Source of the DNA: an uncultured Bacilli bacterium
Lineage (GTDB): Bacteria > Bacillota_I > Bacilli_A > RF39 > UBA660
Assembly (NCBI GenBank): GCA_944363785.1
Contig: CALVVF010000012.1
Coordinates: 1-48,951, forward strand
Length of the DNA stretch: 48,951 nt
Direction of reading: 5' to 3'
The notes below the pieces were generated by a model, which was given only the letters and a program-made list of their open reading frames with translations, was not told the DNA's origin and did not search any database. A program made the translations under genes and the position numbers. Position 1 is the stretch's first letter; every line of letters begins with the position of its first letter. Below are positions 36,960 to 45,820 of this stretch, piece by piece.

Positions 36960-38489
36960 ATGAAATGTAGTGATTGTGGTTACGACTTAAAAGAAGAGGA
37001 TAAAAAATGTCCTCGTTGCGGGAGAGAAGTAAATAGTAATTCTGGGAAGAAGAAGTTACAGAAGAAACATTTGATTATGATATTGGCGATTGTTTTATCG
37101 GTATTATCTATTTGTCTTGCTGTGATTGGATTTAAATCTTTTTCTAGTCCTAAAACAGTGATGTTACAGAGTGTTTCTAATTTTGCTAGTAATGTAAAGG
37201 ATTCTCTTACTCAAGTAGAGTCTACTTTCATTAAGCAAATAGCTGATCAAGACAGAGTAAAATTAGATGGTACGTTGGAGGTTGAAATTGATCCAGCTTT
37301 AGAACTTGGAATAGAGAATTTCGGAATAAACTTTGCTTATACTGAAGATGAAGGTGAAGAAAAAACAACTATAGATATGGCTATGGTTTCGGGAGAAAAT
37401 AGTCTTTTTGATTTAGATATGATCATGGCAGATAGTAAGTTGTATTTTGATTTAAAGGAAATTACAGAAAATTATTATTACATGGACTTTGATTATATTT
37501 CTTTATTTGAAAATGTGGCTTCTATTGATTATGGTAAGTTAGTTGATATTGCCAAAGATAATTTTACAGCGCAAATTGATCAAGATAAAATAGAGGAGTC
37601 AAAACAAGAAATTACTTTAGGAGATAAGAAAAAGAAAGCAACGAAGTTATCTTATCGTGTTACTAATCAAATGATTAATGCGACGTTATCTGGTATGTTA
37701 GAAGATATAGAAAACGATCAAGAATTATTAGATAATTTAGCTAAGATGAATGGGGTAAGTAAAGAAGAATTTTTAGATTCTATTGATCAAGCTATTCAAG
37801 GTATGCAAGATATTCAAGGAGAATCTTATTTCTACTACAATGTGTATTATTATGGATTTAATAATATCGTAATGGAAGAGATTACCGATGATACAATTTC
37901 TCTACAGTATTATCATTATGATCAAACAGAAGAAATTATCGTTATGTCAGAAGGACAAGAATTGTTCTACATCCAAATGGTAGAAAATGGAAATAAAATA
38001 GATATCGATGGTAACTTGTCTGGTTATACTTTTTCTGGTAACTATCAAAAACAACAAAATGGTGGTTCTATTGAATTGACACTTGAGCTAGGGACAGATC
38101 GATTAACATTAGCCCTTTCTACTTCTAACATGGAAAATAAAGATCAACTTCGTTCTAAAGTTGAGCTTAAAATAACTGGTAATTTCCAAGGGGTAGATTT
38201 AAAAGAAGGAATTACTATTCGTTGTGATGCAGCTTATACATATGGTGAAGAAGTTCAACTTCCAGATCTAAGTGGAGCTAAAGATATTAACATGATGACT
38301 GAAGAAGAAATGAATACGATTATTACGAATATTCAAAATCATCCATTCTTATCGACAATATATAATAGTTTAGTAGATAGTACAACTGGAGATGATGATT
38401 CTATTTATGACGATTACGATGATTCCATTTATGATGATTATACTGATGAAGAGTCAGATATATTCCAAGATGATGAATATTCTTATTAG
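36960..38489 (+). CDS. Zinc-ribbon membrane-anchored protein with an external domain
   Basis: The N-terminus has a zinc ribbon (MKCSDCGYDLKEEDKKCPRCGRE) facing the cytoplasm, a basic linker and a membrane helix at about 38-60. The ~400-residue external part is rich in strands and acidic residues and looks like a substrate- or surface-type fold, but I do not recognise it. The end carries two near-copies of DDSIYDDY followed by more acidic residues. AGGAGG precedes the ATG. Similar zinc-ribbon plus helix plus unknown external domain proteins are common in Bacillota; no function is known to me. Confidence 0.75.
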   Translation: MKCSDCGYDLKEEDKKCPRCGREVNSNSGKKKLQKKHLIMILAIVLSVLSICLAVIGFKSFSSPKTVMLQSVSNFASNVKDSLTQVESTFIKQIADQDRVKLDGTLEVEIDPALELGIENFGINFAYTEDEGEEKTTIDMAMVSGENSLFDLDMIMADSKLYFDLKEITENYYYMDFDYISLFENVASIDYGKLVDIAKDNFTAQIDQDKIEESKQEITLGDKKKKATKLSYRVTNQMINATLSGMLEDIENDQELLDNLAKMNGVSKEEFLDSIDQAIQGMQDIQGESYFYYNVYYYGFNNIVMEEITDDTISLQYYHYDQTEEIIVMSEGQELFYIQMVENGNKIDIDGNLSGYTFSGNYQKQQNGGSIELTLELGTDRLTLALSTSNMENKDQLRSKVELKITGNFQGVDLKEGITIRCDAAYTYGEEVQLPDLSGAKDINMMTEEEMNTIITNIQNHPFLSTIYNSLVDSTTGDDDSIYDDYDDSIYDDYTDEESDIFQDDEYSY

Positions 38490-38506
38490 AATTTAAGGGA
38501 TTATTA

Positions 38507-38544
38507 AAAGAATACTGAATTTTATAGTCAGTATTCTTTTTTTT
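38507..38544 (+). terminator. Terminator of the zinc-ribbon gene
   Basis: AAGAATACTGA pairs with TCAGTATTCTT around ATTTTATAG, with T8 beyond. The roughly 200 bases to the next gene contain a short coding-like scrap (about 38625-38690) that I could not identify. Confidence 0.8.
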
Positions 38545-38749
38545 GACTTGATAGATTGTGAAACTTGACGGTCATATGGTAAAGGTGTTTTTAAAAGTGA
38601 TTAAAATATGGAAAAAGAAGATATTTTAATACAGGTTATGAATTAGATTAATTGGCTAATATTGCGTATAGAAAGAGGAAATACTCTTTTTTTTTCGATA
38701 GGAATATGGTATGATAACTATAGTATGATAAGAATAATGGGGTGATGAT

Positions 38750-41164
38750 ATGAATGAGAAGAATGCAGATGAAGTAAAAATTGAAATGGAAAAATTAAGA
38801 GCCAAAGAAGAGCCTATTATTAAGGGAGAGCATTATCGAATCAGTGTTTTAACAGAAAGATTATTACGTTTAGAGTATAGTCCTACTGGTGTCTTTTATG
38901 ATAATAAAACACAGTTAGTTTCGTTTAGAAATTTTGAAAAACCCCAGTTTGAGGTTCAAGAAGATGAACGGTATTTAGTGATTAAAACAAAGTATTTTTC
39001 TCTATCTTACAATAAAGAGAAGAATTTTGATGGTGGTAAGGTGATTCCTTCTTCTAATTTACATGTCGATTTAGTAGGAACTGACCGTAGTTGGTATTAT
39101 AAACACCCTGAAGTTAGAAATTTTAAAGGACTTTGTGTTGGTTTGGATGGTAGTGAGACAGATGCAAAATTAAGAAATGGTCTATATTCTTTAGATGGTT
39201 TTGTTTCTTTGGATGATAGTGATAATTATATTTTTGATGAACAAGATAAGTTAGTTAAACGTAGTGAAAAGGGCATAGATATTTATTTGTTTATGTATGG
39301 AAATGATTTTTCTCTTGCGTTAAAAGATTATTTTCAGTTAACTGGTTATCCACCAATGATTCCAAGATATGCACTTGGTAACTGGTGGTGTCGGGATTTG
39401 GAATATACAACGGATGAGATCATGGATGTGGTTAGTCATTTTGAGAAGTTAGATATTCCTATTTCTGTTTTCTTATTAGATAAGGATTGGCATATACGTC
39501 GTAGTAGTGATAATAAGTTACTCGATACGGGATATACTTTTAATCCAGAGTTAATTCCTGAACCTGAGAAATTATTAAAAGATTTGCATGAGAAAAATAT
39601 TCATGTAGGGCTTCATTATGACCCGATTAATGGAATTTTCCCTCATGAACTACATTATCCAGAAATTGCGAAATATTTTGGGATTACCGATAATAAAATT
39701 ATTGCTTTTGACCCATTAAATCCAGTACTTTTAGATGCGGTATTTAAGTTTTTATTAAAACCACTTCGTGAGATGGGAGTAGATTTCTTCTGGAATGATT
39801 TTAAAAAGACGGATACCGGTTTAGATAATTTGTGGTTTTTAAATCACTATCTTTTACGAGGAGATCCTAAGGATTTATCGATTCGAGATATGATTTTAGC
39901 GCGTAGTACTCCGCTTAATCCTCATTTACAGGCGATTACTTATACTGGTAAAACTATGGTTGGTTGGGAGACTTTGCGAAAAATTCCGATGTATAATCAG
40001 AATGCTGCGAATGCTGGTGTGTCGTGGATTAGTCACGATGTAGCTGGTAACTATGGTGGTACGGAAGAAGAAGAGTTATATATTCGGTCGATCGAACTTG
40101 CGACATACAGTCCTATTTTAAGATTCCATGCCCCTCGTGGACGATATTACCGTCGTGAACCTTGGAGATGGAATGCTAGGACATTAGAAGTAGTGGATGA
40201 TTATTTAAAACATCGTCATCGTTTGATTCCTTATATTTATTCAAATGCTTACTTATATCATCATGATGGAGTTCCCCTAATTAAACCATTATACTATGAT
40301 AATCCTTGGGTATATGATGATGCCAATTTCAAAAACGAATATTATTTTGGCGAACTATTAGTTGCCCCTATTCTACAGAAAAAAGAAATTCTTATTAATC
40401 GTACTGTTCAAAAATTTTATTTACCAGAAGGTGTTTGGTATGATTTTAAGACTGGTAAGAAATTCCCAGGTAAAAAAGAACATGTTTCTTTCTTTAGAGA
40501 TGAAGATTACCCTGTTTTCGCAAAACGAGGAGCGATTATTCCATTAGATAACTCAAATAAAAAGAATTTTACAGGAAATCCTGATGCATTAGAGATTCAT
40601 GTTTTTCCTGGTGAGAATAATGTTTTCCAATTATATGAAGATGATGGGTTAAGCGATATGTATAAAAGTGATAAGTTCTTGATTACCCAAATCGATTATA
40701 ACTATCTTCCAAGTAATTATACGATTATTATTCGTAATGTAGCGGGTATGAGAGGAATTGTACCAGATTACCGTGATTATAAGATTCGTTTTCGTAACAC
40801 AAAAGAAGCTCAAGATATATTAGCTTATTTTAATGATACTGAATTAGAGACTGTTTCTTATGTAGATGATACTGATTTTATTATCGAGGTTAAACAAGTA
40901 CCTAGTTATGGTCAACTTACCATTAATTGTAAGGGTAAAGATATTGAAATAGATGCGCTTCGTTTGATTAATGATGATATTGATAGTATCTTATTGGACC
41001 TTCCAATTAATACAGTATTAAAAGAAAAAATCTCTTCGATTATGTTCTCTGATTTACCATTAAAGAAAAAACGTATCGAGATTAGAAAATTACGTAAGTT
41101 TAATTTGACTGGGGAATATATTCGTTTATTCTTACGTTTATTGGAATATATTAGTCAAATATAG
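38750..41164 (+). CDS. GH31-family glycoside hydrolase, active site partly altered
   Basis: GH31 enzymes are alpha-glucosidases and relatives. The 804-residue protein has an N-terminal beta domain, a barrel starting PRYALGNWWCRDLEYTTDEIMDVV, the DKDWH substrate-binding strand, and the nucleophile strand GVDFFWNDFKKTD (Asp350 candidate). The region normally reading SRYAG...GFSGDTxxSWESL, whose Asp is the general acid/base, here reads ARSTPLNPHLQAITYTGKTMVGWETL, with Lys401 at that Asp position. ISHDVAGNYGG and SPILRFHAPRGRYYRREPW are preserved. A helical C-terminal extension of about 65 residues follows. It has no signal peptide, so is cytoplasmic. The fold is certain; normal hydrolysis is doubtful. 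Confidence 0.82.
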   Translation: MNEKNADEVKIEMEKLRAKEEPIIKGEHYRISVLTERLLRLEYSPTGVFYDNKTQLVSFRNFEKPQFEVQEDERYLVIKTKYFSLSYNKEKNFDGGKVIPSSNLHVDLVGTDRSWYYKHPEVRNFKGLCVGLDGSETDAKLRNGLYSLDGFVSLDDSDNYIFDEQDKLVKRSEKGIDIYLFMYGNDFSLALKDYFQLTGYPPMIPRYALGNWWCRDLEYTTDEIMDVVSHFEKLDIPISVFLLDKDWHIRRSSDNKLLDTGYTFNPELIPEPEKLLKDLHEKNIHVGLHYDPINGIFPHELHYPEIAKYFGITDNKIIAFDPLNPVLLDAVFKFLLKPLREMGVDFFWNDFKKTDTGLDNLWFLNHYLLRGDPKDLSIRDMILARSTPLNPHLQAITYTGKTMVGWETLRKIPMYNQNAANAGVSWISHDVAGNYGGTEEEELYIRSIELATYSPILRFHAPRGRYYRREPWRWNARTLEVVDDYLKHRHRLIPYIYSNAYLYHHDGVPLIKPLYYDNPWVYDDANFKNEYYFGELLVAPILQKKEILINRTVQKFYLPEGVWYDFKTGKKFPGKKEHVSFFRDEDYPVFAKRGAIIPLDNSNKKNFTGNPDALEIHVFPGENNVFQLYEDDGLSDMYKSDKFLITQIDYNYLPSNYTIIIRNVAGMRGIVPDYRDYKIRFRNTKEAQDILAYFNDTELETVSYVDDTDFIIEVKQVPSYGQLTINCKGKDIEIDALRLINDDIDSILLDLPINTVLKEKISSIMFSDLPLKKKRIEIRKLRKFNLTGEYIRLFLRLLEYISQI

Positions 41165-41172
41165 AAAAAAAG

Positions 41173-41202
41173 TTGTACATAATTTGTTTAGGGTGTTATA
41201 AT
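41173..41202 (+). promoter_or_regulatory. Promoter of the leuS operon
   Basis: TTGTAC at 41173-41178, 18 bp, TATAAT at 41197-41202; predicted start about 41209, at the beginning of the T-box leader. Confidence 0.7.
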
Positions 41203-41208
41203 AGACTA

Positions 41209-41418
41209 TATTTCACGTTGATCTAGGAGTAGTAGTAAAACGATGAACTTTTAGAGAGTCTATGGTGGTGAAAATAGATAGTTGTAGTTTTATGAACTTG
41301 TCTAGGAGAGTGAAATCGGGTAATTCCGTTAACAAGTAAAGGGTATAAGCAATTTGCTTATAAAATAAGGTGGTACCGCGATTTTTCTCGTCCTTATGGA
41401 GGGGAAGAATCGTTTTTT
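41209..41418 (+). promoter_or_regulatory. T-box leader, leucine type
   Basis: T-box RNAs bind uncharged tRNA and prevent termination. The T-box sequence AAGGTGGTACCGCG is at 41367-41380. The terminator hairpin (41379-41412, CGATTTTTC with GAAGAATCG) is followed by T6. Stem I shows the GTAAAAC/GTTTTAT pairing. The bases after ATGAA at the specifier position are CTT (41297-41299), a leucine codon, matching the leuS gene downstream. The first gene of the transcript is a small membrane protein, not leuS itself. Confidence 0.92.
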
Positions 41419-41434
41419 CTTTTGGAGGTGAAGA

Positions 41435-41869
41435 ATGGAAGATATTATTTATTTCTTAGGTATTTTTGTAGTAGTTTATATTCTTTTTTATCTGTTTATG
41501 GTTAGAAAAGCTAGAAGAAATAGTAAGAAAGTTCCTATTGAAGTACAGTATCTATTAATTCGCTATAATTTAGATACAAAGAACTTTCGCTATAAACAGT
41601 TTATGAATACGGTTGCCTTAGTGGCTAGCTTTGATATTTCCTTAGTGGCGACGATTGTATTTCATATTGAAGGGTTTATTTGGCAACTATTATTCGGGTT
41701 TATTTTCTTGGTACCTATTATCTTAGTATCTTTTATGTTAGTAGGAAAATATTATCAAAATAAAAAAGAGGACTTTGATTTAGAAAAAGAAGAGAAACAA
41801 GCGGAAGAAGAAGAGCGAAAAAGACAAGAAAAAAAGCAAAAGAAAAACAAACGAGGAGGGAAAAAATAA
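41435..41869 (+). CDS. Small membrane protein in the leuS operon
   Basis: A 144-residue protein with a first membrane helix at about 4-23, one or two more at about 60-103, and a strongly charged tail of Glu, Lys, Arg and Gln (EEKQAEEEERKRQEKKQKKNK). GGAGGTG precedes the ATG; leuS begins one base after its stop, so translation is coupled. I do not recognise the family. Its place between a Leu T-box and leuS means it is controlled by leucine supply with leuS, though it may simply be carried along. Confidence 0.75.
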   Translation: MEDIIYFLGIFVVVYILFYLFMVRKARRNSKKVPIEVQYLLIRYNLDTKNFRYKQFMNTVALVASFDISLVATIVFHIEGFIWQLLFGFIFLVPIILVSFMLVGKYYQNKKEDFDLEKEEKQAEEEERKRQEKKQKKNKRGGKK

Positions 41870-41870
41870 T

Positions 41871-44690
41871 ATGGATATTAAAAAAATAGAGAAGAAATGG
41901 CAGGATTATTGGCGTAGTCATCATACTTTTGAGGCACATATCGATCCTAATAAAGAGAAGTATTATTATTTGGTGGAGTTTCCTTATCCAAGTGGTGCGG
42001 GGCTTCATGTTGGGCATGTTAGAAGTTATACGGCTTTAGATGCTTTAGCGCGTAAAAAACGAATGATGGGATATAATGTTTTATTCCCAATTGGTTGGGA
42101 TGCTTTTGGGGCACCTACGGAGCAATATGCGATTAAGAATCATATTCATCCTAAGGTAGCGACCAAGAAGAATATTGAAACATTTAAGAGTCAGATTGAG
42201 AAACTAGGCATTTCTTTCGATTGGTCGAGAGAGTTTTCTACGACTGATCCTGAATATTATAAATGGACGCAGTGGCAATTTTTACAGTTCTTTAAACATG
42301 GAATGGCTTATAAAGCAAGAAAGAATATTAATTGGTGTCCAAAATGTAAAACGGGATTATCGAATGAAGATTCTTCCGGTGGTGTTTGTGAACGTTGTGG
42401 TACGCAAGTAGTACAGAAAGAAAAAGAACAATGGATGCTTCGAATGAGCGATTATGCAGAACAATTATTGGATGGTTTAGATGATACTAAGTTCCAGGAG
42501 AAGATAAAAACGGCACAGATTAATTGGATTGGTAAATCTAAAGGTGCTGAAGTTGATTTTGTTTTAAAAGGAACAGATGAAAAGCTAACGGTTTATACAA
42601 CTCGTCCAGATACGTTATATGGAGTTACTTTTATGGTCATTGCTCCAGAACACCCATATATTGATTTATATAGTGGACTTATTCACAATATGAATGAGAT
42701 TATCGATTATCGTGAACAGACGAACAAGAAAACAGAATTTGAACGTACACAATTAGTGAAAGATAAAACTGGTGTGAAGATTGATGGATTAGTTGCCATT
42801 CATCCACTAACCGGTAAAGAAATTCCAATCTATATTTCTGATTATGTTATGATGAGTTATGGAACAGGGGCAATTATGGCAGTACCTGCTCATGACCAAC
42901 GTGACTTTGATTTTGCTAAAAAATATGGTATCGATATTATTCAAGTTCTTGAAGAAGAAACAGGAGAACCTCACGAGAATGAAAAGAAGAAAAATTCAAT
43001 CGTAGCTATTCTTTGGGATGAAGAAAAAGATCAATATTTGACTCTAAATTGGAAGGAACTTGGAGGCAGATTATTTATTGGTGGTACGATTCAAGAAGGT
43101 GAAGATGCTCTTACTTGCGCGATTCGTGAAATTAAAGAAGAAACGGGTTATACCGATATCTCATTAGTTCAAACTGGATTTAAGATTAATCATCATTATT
43201 ATGCGTATAACAAGGATCAATACTTTAATGTTGAAGCAACACCATTTTTATTCCGCTTGAATAGTTCAAAACAAGAAGAAAGTGCCTTAGAAGAGGATGA
43301 AAAATTTGAACTTGAATGGGTAGATAAAGAGACGATTAATCGTGAAGTAGTCGATATGTTACATCAGAAGTCTTTCCAATACGTCACAACAGGTGGTGCG
43401 ATGTGTGGTGAAGGTATCCACATTCATTCTGAGATGCTTGATGCACTTTATAAACAAGAAGCAATCGATAAGATTATTGCTTATTTAGAAGAAAAACAAA
43501 TCGGTAGACAAAAAACAAATTATAAACTTCAAGATTGGATTTTTACCCGTCAACGTTTCTGGGGAGAACCTATTCCTCTTATCTACTGTGAAGAATGTGG
43601 TTGGGTTCCCGTTCCTGAAGAAGATTTACCAGTTGTTTTACCTGATGTTGCTGAATATGAGCCAACAGATGATGGTGAGAGTCCATTAGCGAGAATTCCT
43701 GAATTTGTTAATACAACCTGTCCTAAATGTGGTCGTCCAGCTCGAAGAGAAACCGATACGATGCCAAACTGGGCAGGATCTAGTTGGTATTGGTTAAGAT
43801 ATATGGATCCGCATAACGATAAAGAATTTGTTTCAAAATATGCTTTAAAATATTGGGGCAAAGTTGATTGGTATAATGGTGGAATGGAACATGCAACGAG
43901 ACATTTATTGTATGCTAGATTTTGGAATCAATTCTTGTATAATATCGGATTAGTACCAAATAAAGAACCGTTTGAAACTCGAGCTGCTCATGGCATGATC
44001 TTAGGTGAAGGCGGCGTTAAAATGAGTAAGAGTTTAGGTAATGTCATTAATCCTGATGATATTGTAGATGTTTATGGTGCTGACAGTCTTCGTACTTATG
44101 AGATGTTCATAGGGGATTATGAAAAAGAAGCCGTTTGGAGTGAACAAGGATTAAATGGCTGTCGTAGATATCTAGAAAAAGTGATTCGTCTTGGAAATAA
44201 AGTAGTAAAGGGAGATACTTATTCAAAAAATACTGAAAAAGATATTCATCGTACGATTAAGAAAGTAACAGATGATATGGATAATTCTAAGTTCAATACA
44301 GCATTATCTGCTTTGATGATTTTATTAAATAAGATGGAAAAAGAAGAACATATTACCAAAGCCGATTATCGTACATATTTACAGTTATTAAATCCAATCG
44401 CTCCTCATATTACGGAAGAGTTGAATGAACAGTATCAATTAGGTAATCCTATTTGTGAATCTAGTTGGCCAACTTATGATGAAGCTATGTTAGAAGATAG
44501 TGAAAAAGAAATCGCTGTTCAAGTAAATGGAAAAGTTAGAGCGACGATTATGGTCAACATGGATGATGATGAAAAAACAATTGAAGAAAAGGCTAAAACT
44601 GCTGAAAATGTGGTTCGTCATCTTCAAGGTAAGGAAATTGTGAAAGTAATTGTCATCAAAGGAAAAATTGTCAATATTGTAGTGAAATAA
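41871..44690 (+). CDS. leuS: Leucyl-tRNA synthetase with an inserted Nudix domain
   Basis: Class I synthetase for leucine. HVGH is at 46-49, KMSKS at 717-721, and the zinc-type cysteines are in CPKC and CERC. The CP1 editing domain has YTTRPDTLYGVTFM and GTGAIMAVPAHDQRDFDFA with its conserved Asp. The protein is 939 residues, against about 805 in B. subtilis. The extra ~140 residues (about 362-505) lie just after the editing motif and contain a perfect Nudix box at 405-427: Gly405, five residues, Glu411, seven residues, Arg419-Glu420-Ile421, Lys422, Glu423-Glu424, Thr425, Gly426, Tyr427. The LeuRS sequence resumes at GEGIHIHSEMLDALYKQEAI. Regulated by the upstream T-box. Confidence 0.95.
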   Translation: MDIKKIEKKWQDYWRSHHTFEAHIDPNKEKYYYLVEFPYPSGAGLHVGHVRSYTALDALARKKRMMGYNVLFPIGWDAFGAPTEQYAIKNHIHPKVATKKNIETFKSQIEKLGISFDWSREFSTTDPEYYKWTQWQFLQFFKHGMAYKARKNINWCPKCKTGLSNEDSSGGVCERCGTQVVQKEKEQWMLRMSDYAEQLLDGLDDTKFQEKIKTAQINWIGKSKGAEVDFVLKGTDEKLTVYTTRPDTLYGVTFMVIAPEHPYIDLYSGLIHNMNEIIDYREQTNKKTEFERTQLVKDKTGVKIDGLVAIHPLTGKEIPIYISDYVMMSYGTGAIMAVPAHDQRDFDFAKKYGIDIIQVLEEETGEPHENEKKKNSIVAILWDEEKDQYLTLNWKELGGRLFIGGTIQEGEDALTCAIREIKEETGYTDISLVQTGFKINHHYYAYNKDQYFNVEATPFLFRLNSSKQEESALEEDEKFELEWVDKETINREVVDMLHQKSFQYVTTGGAMCGEGIHIHSEMLDALYKQEAIDKIIAYLEEKQIGRQKTNYKLQDWIFTRQRFWGEPIPLIYCEECGWVPVPEEDLPVVLPDVAEYEPTDDGESPLARIPEFVNTTCPKCGRPARRETDTMPNWAGSSWYWLRYMDPHNDKEFVSKYALKYWGKVDWYNGGMEHATRHLLYARFWNQFLYNIGLVPNKEPFETRAAHGMILGEGGVKMSKSLGNVINPDDIVDVYGADSLRTYEMFIGDYEKEAVWSEQGLNGCRRYLEKVIRLGNKVVKGDTYSKNTEKDIHRTIKKVTDDMDNSKFNTALSALMILLNKMEKEEHITKADYRTYLQLLNPIAPHITEELNEQYQLGNPICESSWPTYDEAMLEDSEKEIAVQVNGKVRATIMVNMDDDEKTIEEKAKTAENVVRHLQGKEIVKVIVIKGKIVNIVVK

Positions 44691-44710
44691 GAGAGGAAAC
44701 TCTCTTTTTC
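44691..44710 (+). terminator. leuS terminator
   Basis: GAGAG pairs with CTCTC around GAAA, followed by T5. Confidence 0.75.
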
Positions 44711-44773
44711 TTTACTTTTTTCCTCTTTTTTGTTATAATAAGCCCTGCTTTTATTAAGAAAGGGGTTTTTTAT

Positions 44774-45820
44774 ATGCCAGAAGAAAATATGAATTTTATT
44801 CGAGAGCTACCTAATGACATTAGTGTCGATGAGTTAATTGCTACTTTAAAACACAATGTTACCGTAGCGAATGATATGAGAAATAGATGTGAATTACTAC
44901 GTCAAATCAAGGAAGATACTCCTTCTTCTATTTCTAAAGAAGCGAATAGCGAAGCTAAGTCAGGCTATTTAGAAGAGAATGATGAATTAACAGAAGAGGA
45001 TGTTGAGGACTTTTATGCTTTCTATTATAAGCCAATTATAAATTTAGATCATTTTGATTCTTTAGAACAAACGAAAAAAGAAATTATCGAGTTGTTACCG
45101 GATAGTAAAAATAAGCAATTTTCTAGTATTATTGGTAGAATTCAGTTAGAATTATTAATCGCAGAAAAAGAGTATCTAGAACTTTTAAAACCGGTACAAG
45201 ATTCTTTAAATAGTGATGATGTAGATTTCTCTAAGCAGTTAGAAAATGAAATTACTTTTTTACGGTTAAAAAGAGAAATTATCAAAGAATATGTTGCTAC
45301 ACTTGGAGAAAATTTGAAAACGACTAATGAGAGTAATGATTTTACTTCTAATCATTTAATTTACATGCCAACAGTAACTGGTAATTTATATGTTAACAAT
45401 GATTTACTTGCTATTCCTATCGATTATTATTCTTCATTCAAAGATTTATTTACTTCAATTCAAGATGGAACTTTTAAAGGATTTAAGCGTTTGGTTGGTG
45501 GAGATATTACTTCTAGTGGTATTGGTATTAGTGAAGTGAAAGATTATCAAAGTCGAATTGTTTTTGATAGAATTGGTTCTAAGAGCTTTGCTATTTTAGA
45601 TGTCTTTGTAAAAAAAGTAGATTTAGATAAGGAATATATGGAATCATTGGCTGGTCGTGTTCATAATTATCGTCGTATTAAGCCTGAACTAGTAAAAGCT
45701 ATCCAGGATCCTGAGTTTTTACGTCAACAAGATGAAATTACGGAAGAGATTCTTACTTCTTTAACTGAGAAGAATCGTGATAAGGTTAGAGCCATAGGTA
45801 GAAATCGAGGTGAAGTTTAA
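44774..45820 (+). CDS. Unknown protein with a RelE-like C-terminal segment
   Basis: The 348-residue protein has a charged, helical N-terminal part (about 1-200). The segment at about 233-320 contains FKGFKRLVGG, SRIVFDRIGSKSFAILDVFVKKVDLDKEY, then AGRVHNYRRIKPELV. This strand-strand-FVKK-helix pattern resembles the RelE/ParE/HigB toxin fold, although real toxins are about 90-110 residues and this is a domain of a larger protein. It has TATAAT at 44734-44739 and an AAAGGGG ribosome site. The next gene overlaps its stop by one base. Function unknown; the RelE likeness is by eye only. Confidence 0.6.
   Translation: MPEENMNFIRELPNDISVDELIATLKHNVTVANDMRNRCELLRQIKEDTPSSISKEANSEAKSGYLEENDELTEEDVEDFYAFYYKPIINLDHFDSLEQTKKEIIELLPDSKNKQFSSIIGRIQLELLIAEKEYLELLKPVQDSLNSDDVDFSKQLENEITFLRLKREIIKEYVATLGENLKTTNESNDFTSNHLIYMPTVTGNLYVNNDLLAIPIDYYSSFKDLFTSIQDGTFKGFKRLVGGDITSSGIGISEVKDYQSRIVFDRIGSKSFAILDVFVKKVDLDKEYMESLAGRVHNYRRIKPELVKAIQDPEFLRQQDEITEEILTSLTEKNRDKVRAIGRNRGEV

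Noticed and set aside
38625..38690. Coding-like scrap (TGYELD, then LANIAYRKR) before the GH31 gene
   Set aside because: Too short and interrupted to assign; possibly a remnant but I could not link it to a parent gene.
43583..43861. Minus-strand frame of 92 codons inside leuS
   Set aside because: It is opposite a well-supported gene and shows no ribosome site or protein-like composition. Other antisense frames within hisS, clpB, ctpA, corA and the dehydrogenase genes were dropped for the same reason.
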